Below are positions 1 to 8,422 of a stretch of DNA of 24,659 bases, one piece after another. The position numbers and the translations under genes were made by a program. This stretch comes from a virus. Below the pieces are notes generated by a model. The model was not told where the DNA came from. It made no database searches and saw only the letters and a program-made list of their open reading frames with translations. The stretch is taken from the IMG/VR virus record IMGVR_UViG_3300048919_000254, positions 1 through 24,659 of that record; one strand, written 5' to 3'. The first letter of the stretch is position 1. Each line of letters starts with the position of its first letter.

Positions 1-437
1 ATACTATCTCTGTCAGCAGCAAGCTGTTTAAAGCGAAGCTGCTGGATTACTACTACATCCGTCGCGCTGAATCCTCCATCGGCAAGGGTTCCCGCTTCCA
101 GATGGTGAAAGCCTACTGGGGCAAGTCCACACTGGTCAGCAGTAACGCCGCTGGCGGCTGGAACATCGCGGATATTCCCTCCACGTTCAGCAATGACAAC
201 CTTACCGGTAAATTCACTGAAACGCCTCTGGTCCTCACCAGCACGGGCGCTGATATCTCGATCACCATTCAGCTGGATGAAGCCATTCTTCCGGAAGGCA
301 AAGCCTATGATCTCAATACGCTGACGCTGGTGGACGCTGACGGCAATGCGTTTGCTGTGCTATGCCTGCAGCAGGACACCGTATTCCGTGGTAAGGCCTA
401 CCGTCTTATCGTCACCATCGAACAGAAAACGGCGTAA
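1..437 (+). CDS. R: Tail/baseplate protein R-like (5'-truncated by window)
   Basis: The frame is open from the first codon of the window (starting at base 3), so the gene begins upstream. The internal ATG at 102 is probably not the true start, because the upstream codons read as ordinary protein (..SSKLFKAKLLDYYYIRRAE..). At least 144 residues are visible. The chain is beta-rich and polar with no membrane segment or enzyme motif. The identification rests on position: it ends 5 bp before the tail-fibre gene, as gene R precedes S in P1. In P1, R is regarded as a tail structural protein that probably links the fibre to the baseplate. Translation of S is likely coupled to it, since the junction has no strong ribosome site. 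The gene symbol comes from synteny and is not based on a recognised motif. Confidence 0.6.
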   Translation, partial: TISVSSKLFKAKLLDYYYIRRAESSIGKGSRFQMVKAYWGKSTLVSSNAAGGWNIADIPSTFSNDNLTGKFTETPLVLTSTGADISITIQLDEAILPEGKAYDLNTLTLVDADGNAFAVLCLQQDTVFRGKAYRLIVTIEQKTA

Positions 438-442
438 CGCAC

Positions 443-3400
443 ATGAGCAGTAATGAAATTACCGATATCGGCGTTATGGCGGGGAAAGCATATGGCACCG
501 CACCGCTGTCGGCGGATATGCAGTACCTGGAGACTTACACCAGTTCCGCTTTAAACCGCAAACTGAAGGGCATTGTGCGATCCGGCTTTTACCTGGGCTT
601 TGCGCCGGTCGCCGGTTCCGGTATGAATGTCGTCGTTACCTCAAAAGGGGCGGAAGGCGGGCAGGGCGCGGCCTCAATCGACGTAAACGCCCACCAGATC
701 ACCATACAGCACCTGGCCGATCTGACGTTGCCGGTCGTGGCGGGCAAAACTACCCGTATCGTGCTGGAAGCAAACTACAAGCTGGGCGTGAAGACAGATC
801 AGGTAGATATCACTTCCACAGTTGAGGCCGCACGCGTCTTTGCGCAGGATATCTCAGTTGCGCTGACGCCGAACCAGCTGGAGCTCTGCCGCGTACTTGT
901 GCCAACTGGCACCACGCAGGTTACGCAGGCAATGATCGTCACCAACTACCGTATCAACCGGCAGGTCGGTATCACGCTGGATTCGATTTACACCAGCGAC
1001 GATGAGCTGATTGCGGCTAACCTCAAGGGGCTGAAAATCCTTAAAGGCATGATCGATAAAAACATGGTCATTGCCAATAACGGCTCGGATATTCACGACA
1101 AAGCGATGTTCCGTAAAAACATCGAGCTGGATCAGCTGGTCAACGAGAAACAGCTGGTTGCAAGTGAGAATCTGGCTGATCTGCCGGACGTGCCGGAGGC
1201 GCGGGAAAATCTCGGTCTCGGTACCGCCGCACAGGCAGACCAGCAGACAAACCCTCTGGATATGACGCCGGGTGCGCTGATGGCCGTGGGTGCGTTTGGT
1301 GTGGGCGCGCCGTCTCTGGTACTGGACAGCAAAATCACCTCACTGGCCGACGTATCAGTGACTGAGCAGAATGCCTTCTGGACACTGAGCGGCACCTTCA
1401 ATGACGGTCCGGTTGATCTTGGCAAAACTACGCAGACACTGCGTGGCCAGCTATTCAACATGCGCCGGAAATATGATGCCGACGCTGCACTCCTACAGCT
1501 GCTGGTGGCGCAAGGTGGCGTGATGTATCTGCGTTTGGCAGGTAAAGTTTCAGGCGACTGGGCGTGGTCCGGGCTGTCAGCCGGTGCGGATAAAAACGGC
1601 TGGCGGAAGGTGATGGACAGCGCCAGCATGACACTGGCGGACCTGGTTAATCTGGGCGCGGCAAAGGCAGGCGATAACAACGATATCACCAGCTTGAACA
1701 AGCTGACCGATATCAACACGCCAAAGCTGACGGTCTCAAAAAATCTGGACGTTGGTTCTCAAATCAGCGCTGGATACCGTATTGGTGTGATCCGTTCTGA
1801 GCCGTCTGTACCGTCGATGACATTTTTGCGGACCGACCAGCTGGATGACAAACCTCCGGCATACGAAACAGACATCATGCAGATTGTGGGCCGTGTGGCG
1901 GCAGTAAGTGGTGATGCCTGGAGCGGCAGGATCCTCGGCGGCATTACCACTACCAATATGACGCACGGCGGCGGAAAAATAGTGATAGATGCGCGTGCGT
2001 CAACCGGCGTGGTTACTGCACGCCTCGCTCTTAATGGCGGAGACGGCTTAGCCACACTGCAGGGTGCTGGCGGACTGGCTATCACCGGTGGTGGAGGCCT
2101 GTCGTCGGATGGAGCCGGACTCTTTGCCGCTGACGCAATTACGCTGCAACTGAAGCCCAAAACTAAAGACAAAGCCTACTATCTGCGCGGTAAAAAGTCA
2201 GATGACACGCTGCACTGGTATTTTGGTCAGTCCAAAGACAGTAACGATGCCGTGACGTGGGGTAACTCAATCACGAGTACATGGCTCACCCTGTCAGGCG
2301 ACGGTACGGGCGAAACTAACGTTTCAACAATGAACCTCCTGAACAATGCGATTATCGGCGGCAACCTCACGGTAAACAGGGGAGCTGACTTTACCGGCCC
2401 GGTAAACGTGTTGGCGAAGGGCGCAACAGCGGTAGGCGATCTGACCAATGCCGCGCTGGTGGTAACGGGCAGTAACAGTGATGGCACTCAGGGGATCACA
2501 GTTAACAGCTTTGCACCTACCGTCTCATTCATTGATCGTGACGCAGACGCAGCTGGCTTTCGCTTGAGAGGCGAGGGCAATAGCCTGCGCCTCGATGTGG
2601 ATAGCCGGAATAATGGTGTAACGTGGAACCAGAATATCGCGCTTTTCAGCGACAAAGGCCACCTTGCACTTGGCGGTGGCAGTGACAGTACTGGACGCAT
2701 GCTGACGCTTGGAAACACAGCACCTGGCAAAGGCAATCTGACAGGAGCGACGCAGATTGCTGCAATGGCTTACACCAATATTGGTGCAGACGCGACAACT
2801 CGCGGTATTGGTTTTGGTGTGGAAATGTCAGTAGGTGACGGAAGCACTGGTCAAAACGTGCCGGAAGTTGTTGAGTTCTGGAGTAACAGCACAGTTGTTA
2901 ATGCTAACGCGACTGTAGGGCTAATGTCGTCGTTCCGTGTTTTTGACAAAGCCAATCTCAACATTAAAGCGGCCTTTGCGTTTGAAGGGATGATGACGCA
3001 ACGCGCAGGATTAAATCGGTGGAACCTGTATATGCAGGGAACGGCACCAAACTATCTGCGCGGTCAGACAATTATAGGCGGTGTGGATACTGCCACTCCA
3101 GCCAGTTATATCGCGTTGTCGGTAAAAGGCGGACTGGAAGTTAGCGATATATTAAGGGCTTCTAATGCTGCGGAGTTCAGAGGCCAGGTCAGCCTTATTT
3201 CAGCAAACCCTTATATCGACTTTAATTCATCAACTGCGAAGCTGAATGACTACGACGCCCGTATTGTGGTCGATGCAACTGATGCGGCTGTTACGGGGCA
3301 GGCAACCATGAATATCGTTGCCGGTCGTCTTAATATCAGTGCAGCGTCGCATTTGACGGGGACGCTTACAGTTGATCAAGATGCACATTTTAATAATGGC

Positions 3401-4174
3401 GCTTATGTAACGGGGCCATTTTGGGCATCAAACCATATAAATATTGGTAGCTTCGGAACAGGTGCTTTTGCTGGCTCTGCAGCTTCCATCAACATTGGGG
3501 ATTCGGATACGGGTTTAATTTGTCCGTCTGATGGAATGCTTGACTTTTATTCCAACAATACCCGCTTCTTCACTTTGGATGGTTCTGGACCACGCGTTTA
3601 TTTTGATAAGCCGATAGCCTCTGGTACTCCGGATACTTTTCGAATCATTAGCGGAGGATTTGGTGTTTTCCAGCGTTTCGATGGTACTAACTTCTATTTC
3701 ATGGCAACGAACCAAAATGATCCGATGGGGACGTGGAATAATCTCAGGCCTCTTTATTTTAATGCTAGAACCGGCAGGGTCGATATGGGTCACGACGTTG
3801 CTATCGGTGGCAATTGCTACTTCAATCAGCAACTCAATGTGGGCGGCAACATCGTCGCTGGTGATCGTGTTTATACCGGCAATGGTGGCTCATTTGTTCA
3901 GAGCGACGGTAATGTTTACGGCGGATGCTGGGGGGGATACTTAAGTAACTGGATAAGCGGAACTTTCTTTCAACGTGGTTCAGGCGACATCGTTTCGGAC
4001 GTACGTCTGGCAGGCGAGGGAGGAGGAATACTTAACGGGACTTATAAGGTGCCTGGTGGCTGCGTAATGACAGGATGGTATACGGAAGGCTCAACACCAG
4101 GCGGCGATACGATTTTTTATCGTGCAATTCAAAAAGCCGTGAACGGTAACTGGTACACTATTGGACAATTGTAA
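443..4174 (+). CDS. S: Tail fibre protein S-like
   Basis: A 1243-residue phage tail fibre that recognises the host surface. The N-terminal 70 residues (IGVMAGKAYGTAPLSADM.., RKLKGIVRSGFY..GF) resemble the baseplate-attachment part of Mu/P1-type S fibres. The middle and distal parts are Gly/Asn/Thr-rich beta-structure with recurring modules such as GGNLTV, TGTLTV and GGNIVAGD. The C-terminus (GGCWGGYLSNWISGTFF.., FYRAIQKAVNGNWYTIGQL) resembles the terminal tips of P2/Mu-family fibres. The start follows R by 5 bp; U begins 2 bp after the stop. From roughly base 3100 onward codon use becomes AT-richer than the N-terminal part, a usual sign of exchanged host-range segments. A run of seven G at 3930-3936 lies about 80 codons from the end. 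The fibre is longer than the P1 S protein as I remember it. Confidence 0.88.
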   Translation: MSSNEITDIGVMAGKAYGTAPLSADMQYLETYTSSALNRKLKGIVRSGFYLGFAPVAGSGMNVVVTSKGAEGGQGAASIDVNAHQITIQHLADLTLPVVAGKTTRIVLEANYKLGVKTDQVDITSTVEAARVFAQDISVALTPNQLELCRVLVPTGTTQVTQAMIVTNYRINRQVGITLDSIYTSDDELIAANLKGLKILKGMIDKNMVIANNGSDIHDKAMFRKNIELDQLVNEKQLVASENLADLPDVPEARENLGLGTAAQADQQTNPLDMTPGALMAVGAFGVGAPSLVLDSKITSLADVSVTEQNAFWTLSGTFNDGPVDLGKTTQTLRGQLFNMRRKYDADAALLQLLVAQGGVMYLRLAGKVSGDWAWSGLSAGADKNGWRKVMDSASMTLADLVNLGAAKAGDNNDITSLNKLTDINTPKLTVSKNLDVGSQISAGYRIGVIRSEPSVPSMTFLRTDQLDDKPPAYETDIMQIVGRVAAVSGDAWSGRILGGITTTNMTHGGGKIVIDARASTGVVTARLALNGGDGLATLQGAGGLAITGGGGLSSDGAGLFAADAITLQLKPKTKDKAYYLRGKKSDDTLHWYFGQSKDSNDAVTWGNSITSTWLTLSGDGTGETNVSTMNLLNNAIIGGNLTVNRGADFTGPVNVLAKGATAVGDLTNAALVVTGSNSDGTQGITVNSFAPTVSFIDRDADAAGFRLRGEGNSLRLDVDSRNNGVTWNQNIALFSDKGHLALGGGSDSTGRMLTLGNTAPGKGNLTGATQIAAMAYTNIGADATTRGIGFGVEMSVGDGSTGQNVPEVVEFWSNSTVVNANATVGLMSSFRVFDKANLNIKAAFAFEGMMTQRAGLNRWNLYMQGTAPNYLRGQTIIGGVDTATPASYIALSVKGGLEVSDILRASNAAEFRGQVSLISANPYIDFNSSTAKLNDYDARIVVDATDAAVTGQATMNIVAGRLNISAASHLTGTLTVDQDAHFNNGAYVTGPFWASNHINIGSFGTGAFAGSAASINIGDSDTGLICPSDGMLDFYSNNTRFFTLDGSGPRVYFDKPIASGTPDTFRIISGGFGVFQRFDGTNFYFMATNQNDPMGTWNNLRPLYFNARTGRVDMGHDVAIGGNCYFNQQLNVGGNIVAGDRVYTGNGGSFVQSDGNVYGGCWGGYLSNWISGTFFQRGSGDIVSDVRLAGEGGGILNGTYKVPGGCVMTGWYTEGSTPGGDTIFYRAIQKAVNGNWYTIGQL

Positions 4175-4176
4175 AA

Positions 4177-4716
4177 ATGCTGACTCTTAAAAAACTAACG
4201 CCGTATGATCATGAACACCGCGACTTAATCATGCCTGGTGCATATTTCCTGCAAACGGAAGACGGCCTTGATTGGTACTATCATCTAACACGATTTGCGG
4301 AAGATACAATTAAAATTGCTTACGACGATGCTGGTGTCGTTCGGTTTATTGAAACAGATGCATCTAAGATCTGGCCCGCGAATTTAAGTGTGGTTGAGCT
4401 GAGTCCTGACAATGTACCAGCAGAAGCGAACAACACCGGTAACTGGTCATATAGCAACGGTAGTGTGGTTCCGCGTATTTATAGCGAAAGTGAGCTAATC
4501 ATCAGAGCAGAAGCTGAGCGTGACAAGCTAATTGCTGCAGCCCGTGCAACTATGAATGAATGGCAAAATGACCTGTTACTTGATGAAATCAGCGATGAAG
4601 ACCGTGCATCTCTGAAGATGTGGAATGGCTATATAAAAGCACTTAAAGCCGTCATTACTTCATCACCTGCAGAAATTGTCTGGCCAGCACCCCCTGAGCC
4701 AGTTTCAATCCGATAA
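4177..4716 (+). CDS. U: Tail fibre assembly chaperone U-like
   Basis: A 179-residue tail fibre assembly protein (caudo_TAP family), which helps the adjacent fibre fold and trimerise. Typical features are an N-terminal beta-rich half with a WYYHLTRF segment, a helical region with AEAERDKLIAAARATMNEWQ (about residues 110-130), and a C-terminal WPAPPEP tail near residue 169, which matches the P-rich ending of the family. It starts 2 bp after the S stop with little Shine-Dalgarno sequence, so translation is probably coupled to S. It shares the AT-richer composition of the S tip, suggesting that tip and chaperone were acquired as one unit. A strong terminator follows. Confidence 0.87.
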   Translation: MLTLKKLTPYDHEHRDLIMPGAYFLQTEDGLDWYYHLTRFAEDTIKIAYDDAGVVRFIETDASKIWPANLSVVELSPDNVPAEANNTGNWSYSNGSVVPRIYSESELIIRAEAERDKLIAAARATMNEWQNDLLLDEISDEDRASLKMWNGYIKALKAVITSSPAEIVWPAPPEPVSIR

Positions 4717-4745
4717 AAAGCATTTAATACCTGCCTTTCACTCTA

Positions 4746-4773
4746 AACAGCGCCCGGAGGCGCTGTTTTTCTT
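4746..4773 (+). terminator. Intrinsic terminator after U
   Basis: A perfect 9-bp stem, AACAGCGCC (4746-4754) with GGCGCTGTT (4759-4767), four-base loop CGGA, is followed by a T-rich tract (TTTTTCTTT). It ends the tail-fibre transcript before the lysis/Dar operon. Confidence 0.9.
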
Positions 4774-4782
4774 TACCTCTCT

Positions 4783-4800
4783 AAATTACAGACTCCTTAC
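4783..4800 (+). promoter_or_regulatory. Shared 18-bp leader motif, copy 1 (upstream of lydA)
   Basis: AAATTACAGACTCCTTAC differs by one base from the copy at 10743-10760 upstream of the endolysin. Copy 1 ends 38 bp before the lydA start and copy 2 ends 37 bp before the endolysin start. The conserved spacing suggests a common control element for the lysis genes, possibly part of a late promoter. No convincing -35/-10 pair accompanies it. Its function is inference. Confidence 0.5.
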
Positions 4801-4833
4801 CCTCACGCCACCTGATTACCAGGTGCTAAGGGG
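4793..4833 (+). promoter_or_regulatory. lydA leader hairpin covering the ribosome site
   Basis: The perfect inverted repeat CACCTG (4809-4814) / CAGGTG (4820-4825), loop ATTAC, is nested inside a second possible pairing, CTCCTTA (4793-4799) with TAAGGGG (4827-4833), with one G-U pair. The outer 3' arm includes the lydA Shine-Dalgarno sequence (TAAGGGGGG), so the fold would hide it. A regulatory role in holin timing is inference. Confidence 0.45.
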
Positions 4834-4838
4834 GGTAT

Positions 4839-5156
4839 GTGACCGATGTAGAAAAAATGCTCGCGGTTTCGCTTCTCCTGTCTTTGCTGAGCGGCACAGG
4901 CGTATTCCTGCTGGGAGTACGCGAATACCGGATCAAACCAAACGTATTCAATTTCACCACTGAGTTGGTGCTGGCGCTGATTACCGGACTGACGGCTTAT
5001 TTTTTTGCGCGACAGCAGGGACTGGACGAAATCGTGATTTACCTCGCCGTGTTGGTTTCAAGTAACAACTGGCGTGAACTTTCAACTGTGTTTAAAGAAC
5101 GACTCATTGCGGCAATAAACGGCGTATTTGGGTCAAAAGGAGGCTCCGGCCAATGA
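4839..5156 (+). CDS. lydA: Holin LydA-like
   Basis: A 105-residue holin of the P1 LydA family, forming lesions in the inner membrane so that the endolysin can reach the wall. Three hydrophobic segments are visible: about residues 8-26, 39-57 (ELVLALITGLTAYFFA) and 64-77 (EIVIYLAVLVSS), followed by a charged C-terminal tail (VFKERLIAAING..). The start is GTG, chosen because a strong ribosome site (AAGGGGGG) lies 3-5 bp upstream; the next in-frame ATG is six codons later. An out-of-frame ATGTGA start-stop overlaps the initiation codon. The gene opens the operon after the U terminator and overlaps lydB by 4 bp (ATGA). In P1, LydA action is held back by LydB. Confidence 0.85.
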   Translation: MTDVEKMLAVSLLLSLLSGTGVFLLGVREYRIKPNVFNFTTELVLALITGLTAYFFARQQGLDEIVIYLAVLVSSNNWRELSTVFKERLIAAINGVFGSKGGSGQ

Positions 5157-5608
5157 TTGATTTCCAGAACCTGTTTATGACAGCAATGGCGGCGGCGATG
5201 GTTATCGATCGCTGCGCATTCGCACGTAAAAAAGTGGCATTACTGGGTTGCGGTGTAGCGGTAGTGCGTGACAATGCGCTGGCCTTCCCGGTCCGCTTTA
5301 ACATTGCGTGCGCGGGCAAACTGGCGGGGGCAAAAATTGAGTACTGGCTGCGCGACAGTAACGATCCGACAGTGGTTATCTCCGGCAAGCAGCGCACACT
5401 CGACCTCTCACCCAAAGGCGTGAGTGAGGAATTTCTGCTGATCGACACGCGCTATCTAGAGCCGGGTGAATGGTATCTGACGGTGCGCGTCACCCACGGC
5501 AACAGCCGCCTGAACCCGCTTTACCGAATCTTCCCACTGCAGGATACCGTCACCAGAACTTATCAGCTTAGCAAGTCAGAGCAGGGAGAATATCGTGTCG
5601 AATCCTAA
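5153..5608 (+). CDS. lydB: Antiholin LydB-like
   Basis: A 151-residue protein directly overlapping the lydA stop (ATGA), preceded by AAAGGAGG at 9 bp spacing. In P1, LydB blocks premature LydA-dependent lysis. The N-terminus is moderately hydrophobic (LFMTAMAAAMVI about residues 7-18, VALLGCGVAVV about 28-38) and could associate with the membrane. The rest is a beta-rich globular part (KIEYWLRDSNDPTVVISG.., GEWYLTVRVTHG). The assignment rests mainly on position and size rather than on a sequence motif. The stop overlaps the hdf start by 14 bp, consistent with coupled translation through the operon. Confidence 0.75.
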   Translation: MIDFQNLFMTAMAAAMVIDRCAFARKKVALLGCGVAVVRDNALAFPVRFNIACAGKLAGAKIEYWLRDSNDPTVVISGKQRTLDLSPKGVSEEFLLIDTRYLEPGEWYLTVRVTHGNSRLNPLYRIFPLQDTVTRTYQLSKSEQGEYRVES

Positions 5609-6212
5609 GACTTACGTCCTGCTGAGCTTTGATGAACTCAACGAGAAGGGACTGGCGAAGCTGAAAAAGGCGATCGCTACCAGCGGCTTTGAGATAGCCA
5701 AAATCACCGCCGCCGGCGCAGCCCGGAAAAAGGATGGTGTACTCACTAAAACCTTCAGCCTTACCGGCATGGACGAGCAGGTTATGACCGTGCAGGTCAA
5801 CGACAGCGGCGACATTTCCGGCCTGAAACTGAACGGCAAAAACGTGCCGTTTACCCACGTCACAACAATCCCCGATCTGGGACGCCAGCTGGCCGCGCTG
5901 TTTAAGAAAGGCTCAACGGCATTTCAGAAGGCGCTGGCGCGCAAGATGGCACGCGTCGCCGCCAGTAAGGACGATTCGCCGCAGCCAAAGCGCGGCGTGA
6001 AATCGTCGGTACAGCTGCTGGCCGAAGTGCGCCAGCAGCGTGACGCGTACAAAGCGGGAATCGCAGATACCCAGGCGAAAGCTGACCAGCTGACACGGGA
6101 TGCCGACGTGGCACAGAAAAAAGCGGACAGCTTACAGACCGAGCTTAATCAGGAGCAGGCGATCACCCGCCAGCTGAAAGAGCAGATCGCCCAACTGGAA
6201 GAGGCAGCATGA
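5595..6212 (+). CDS. hdf: Hdf-like Dar antirestriction/head protein
   Basis: A 205-residue protein at the position of P1 hdf, which is of similar size (about 203 residues as I recall) and is related to the N-terminal part of DarA. In P1, Hdf is a virion component needed for incorporation of the other Dar proteins and influences head size. The N-terminal half is alpha/beta (TYVLLSFDELNEKGLAKLKKA). Residues about 140-203 form a long Gln/Glu/Ala-rich coiled coil (QQRDAYKAGIADTQAKADQL..). It starts with GTG at 5595 behind CAGGGAGA. It overlaps lydB upstream and darA downstream by 4 bp (ATGA). There is no signal peptide or membrane segment. Confidence 0.75.
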   Translation: MSNPKTYVLLSFDELNEKGLAKLKKAIATSGFEIAKITAAGAARKKDGVLTKTFSLTGMDEQVMTVQVNDSGDISGLKLNGKNVPFTHVTTIPDLGRQLAALFKKGSTAFQKALARKMARVAASKDDSPQPKRGVKSSVQLLAEVRQQRDAYKAGIADTQAKADQLTRDADVAQKKADSLQTELNQEQAITRQLKEQIAQLEEAA

Positions 6213-8422
6213 TGAATGAGATTTTAAGCAACCGTATGGTGCTGGACCTCCAGAGCCGCACACCTGGCGCAGTGCTGGCGCAGGCGGTTTATGACGGCCT
6301 GATGACCGGCAGCAGCGCGGATATGATGCTGGAAAGCGCCACTATCGACGATATCGATCACACCTACCTGGGAAATAAAAGCCTGGTGCCGGGTGCGATG
6401 TTTGAGGCGATCAGCACCGAGCGCATGCGTCTGGCGCAGACCATGCGCGCCTTTGTGAAAGCGTTAAACCGTGGCCTGAACGGGACCAATATCAGCGCCG
6501 GTACTGATGATGCAGGCGCGGATACAACCGGGCAAAAAACCGTGGGCGGCGCGGTGATTGGTAAAGTGCGCCGTGTGGCCAGCATACCGGTTATGAGTGC
6601 GCTGATCCCGTTATCAGACGGACAAAGCGTGTCGCTGGTTTTCCACTCTCCAACTGCTGACAACGGTAAGATCCGCAATCAGGATACGCTGGTGGCGTTC
6701 CAGTTCCTGATCAACAAGCGCGATGTGACACACATTGTGGCCCCTATTGGCGGACGGGATGTGTCGCTACAGCAGGTCACGCAGGCGCTTTCAAACCTGA
6801 TCGAGAAGAACAGCGGCAAATTCACAAAGCAGAAGGACGCCCAGGCTAAGCTGCGCGCCGAAGTGGAAACTACCCAGGCGGAAACGGACAAGCTGGCAGA
6901 GCAGCAATCGGCACTACTGGAGGTGGTGGATACACAGACCGCACGCGTGCAGACGCAGCAAGACAATGAGCAGACGCTGCGCGGCAAAGTCGCAGCCCAG
7001 CGCCAGATTAATGCCGACCTTACCGGCCAGCTGGCGGCACTGCAGCAGGCGAAAGCCAGTGAGCCTGCAAGCACGGACACTTTCAGCGATCGCACTATCC
7101 AGGTTAAAGCGCGCCTGAACATAGACGGACAGGCGACGCTGAGCAACGGCGCGACGGTCCGCTATCACAGCTATGAACAGGACGGCGAGCTTAAAGGCAA
7201 GGTGATCATTACCGAGGCAGACGGCACCATGTATGAAATGCTGTCCAAATCCAGCCAGGGCGCGGAAATGGGTAAAGCAGCGACCAAACTGCTGAAGGCT
7301 TACCGCACCGGCGCGGCAGAGCCATATAGCGTTGCTGCAGCGCCAGTAGAGCCCACACCACAGCCGCAACCTGAACCACAACCTGAACCACAGCCAGAAC
7401 CACAGCCAGAACCACAGCCAGAACCACAGCCTCAACCCGACACACCCGCAGCCGTCTGGCGCTATGCGCTGGTAAACCGGCCAGTGGGTATCGGCGCGGT
7501 ACCGCCTGAATATGCCTCCGTTGCCGACCAGCCAGCAGAAGGCCAGCCATATAGCGGCGTTGCGCGTAACGGCATCATTTCCTACGACCGTCCGCTTACT
7601 GACAAAGAGATTGCTGACTTTGAGCTGAAGCTGATCCCGACGCATGCTGATCTCGATGCGCTGGCCGTAACTGTGGCCGACAAGATGAGCGATTACGCCG
7701 CACAGTATCTGGAAATGTCCTCAGAAGACCCGGACACCTACGCAAAACAGGTGCGCATGGTTGCCCGTAAAAACCTGACTGGCGTGGCCTACCCGGAAGG
7801 TGAAGACCTGACCTATTTCAATCAGGCCATTAACGCCAGATTGCAGATCCTGGAAGCAGGTGAACCAAAGCAGGAAGAGACCGACGTGATTGACGATCGT
7901 GAAAATACTGACCCGTTCTGGATAGCGGCGAAACGCCTGGGCGATCTCGTAGGCTGGGCGTCTGACCTGGTAAATGCTTGGGCCGAAGCGCTTGGTTATG
8001 GCATTGAGCAGATGAAGCAGGCGGCGGACTATGTGGAGACTAATCAAAGCCCTGAGTATCTGAAGGCTGTAGAAGCCGCGATGATCACCGGCAAGCGTAT
8101 TCCGCTGGTTGAGGAATTAAACACCTCTGAGCCAGAGCCAGCCCCGCAGCCAGAGCCACAACCAGAACCGCAGCCGGAGCCGGAGCCAGTGCCGGAAGCA
8201 GACACCGAAGCGCAGAAGGCGATTGATTACCTTCAGGGGCTGACCTCGCTCGATACCGACGACATAGACGTGATCCGTGCTGGCCGTACCCAGGTCCGTG
8301 AGGCCATTGCCGCACTGACGGCCGCGGGTGTATTCGATGAAAACGAATCACTGATCAATGATGCCGTGCAGCATCTGAGCGATCTGCTGGTGGCCGTACA
8401 GCGTAACGGGGTGGCCGCATGA
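6209..8422 (+). CDS. darA: DarA-like defence-against-restriction virion protein
   Basis: A 737-residue DarA homologue; the P1 protein is about 640 residues. DarA is packaged in the head, cleaved near its N-terminus by Pro, and co-injected to protect DNA from type I restriction. The order seen is an N-terminal globular domain (about 1-190), a Gln/Glu-rich coiled coil (about 195-275), a beta region (RTIQVKARLNIDGQATLSNG..), a first Pro-Gln-Pro-Glu repeat (about 383-410), an alpha-helical domain (about 411-635), a second Pro/Glu/Gln repeat (about 640-662), and a C-terminal helical domain. Extra length compared with P1 may come partly from the repeat linkers. The start is ATGATG overlapping the hdf stop; the end overlaps ddrA by 4 bp. 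Confidence 0.8.
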   Translation: MMNEILSNRMVLDLQSRTPGAVLAQAVYDGLMTGSSADMMLESATIDDIDHTYLGNKSLVPGAMFEAISTERMRLAQTMRAFVKALNRGLNGTNISAGTDDAGADTTGQKTVGGAVIGKVRRVASIPVMSALIPLSDGQSVSLVFHSPTADNGKIRNQDTLVAFQFLINKRDVTHIVAPIGGRDVSLQQVTQALSNLIEKNSGKFTKQKDAQAKLRAEVETTQAETDKLAEQQSALLEVVDTQTARVQTQQDNEQTLRGKVAAQRQINADLTGQLAALQQAKASEPASTDTFSDRTIQVKARLNIDGQATLSNGATVRYHSYEQDGELKGKVIITEADGTMYEMLSKSSQGAEMGKAATKLLKAYRTGAAEPYSVAAAPVEPTPQPQPEPQPEPQPEPQPEPQPEPQPQPDTPAAVWRYALVNRPVGIGAVPPEYASVADQPAEGQPYSGVARNGIISYDRPLTDKEIADFELKLIPTHADLDALAVTVADKMSDYAAQYLEMSSEDPDTYAKQVRMVARKNLTGVAYPEGEDLTYFNQAINARLQILEAGEPKQEETDVIDDRENTDPFWIAAKRLGDLVGWASDLVNAWAEALGYGIEQMKQAADYVETNQSPEYLKAVEAAMITGKRIPLVEELNTSEPEPAPQPEPQPEPQPEPEPVPEADTEAQKAIDYLQGLTSLDTDDIDVIRAGRTQVREAIAALTAAGVFDENESLINDAVQHLSDLLVAVQRNGVAA
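7354..7437 (+). repeat. 12-bp tandem repeat encoding a PQPE linker in DarA
   Basis: Near-identical units of CCACAGCCAGAA repeat in frame, giving (Pro-Gln-Pro-Glu)n. The strand opposite reads as a long LWFWLWF ORF, which is an artefact. The repeat can change copy number by slippage without breaking the frame. Confidence 0.9.
8130..8196 (+). repeat. Second Pro/Glu/Gln repeat tract in DarA
   Basis: Imperfect 6- and 12-bp units (CAGAGCCA, CAGCCGGAGC) encode EPEPAPQPEPQPEPQPEPEP. The tract is more diverged than the first and separates the helical domain from the C-terminal domain. Confidence 0.85.

Noticed and set aside
102-437. ATG at 102 as the true start of the first gene
   Set aside because: The frame is open to the window edge with protein-like codons, so the gene is truncated rather than starting here.
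1132-2172. Two long minus-strand ORFs inside the tail-fibre gene
   Set aside because: They are shadows of the S frame with high Ser/Arg/Pro content, no ribosome site and no family resemblance.
4676-4963. A 95-residue + ORF bridging U and lydA
   Set aside because: It spans the U terminator, overlaps both genes out of frame and has no ribosome site.
6914-7645. A long minus-strand ORF (243 residues) with LWFWLWF repeats
   Set aside because: It is the mirror of the Pro-Gln-Pro-Glu repeat of DarA; no ribosome site, and DarA is clearly the coding frame.
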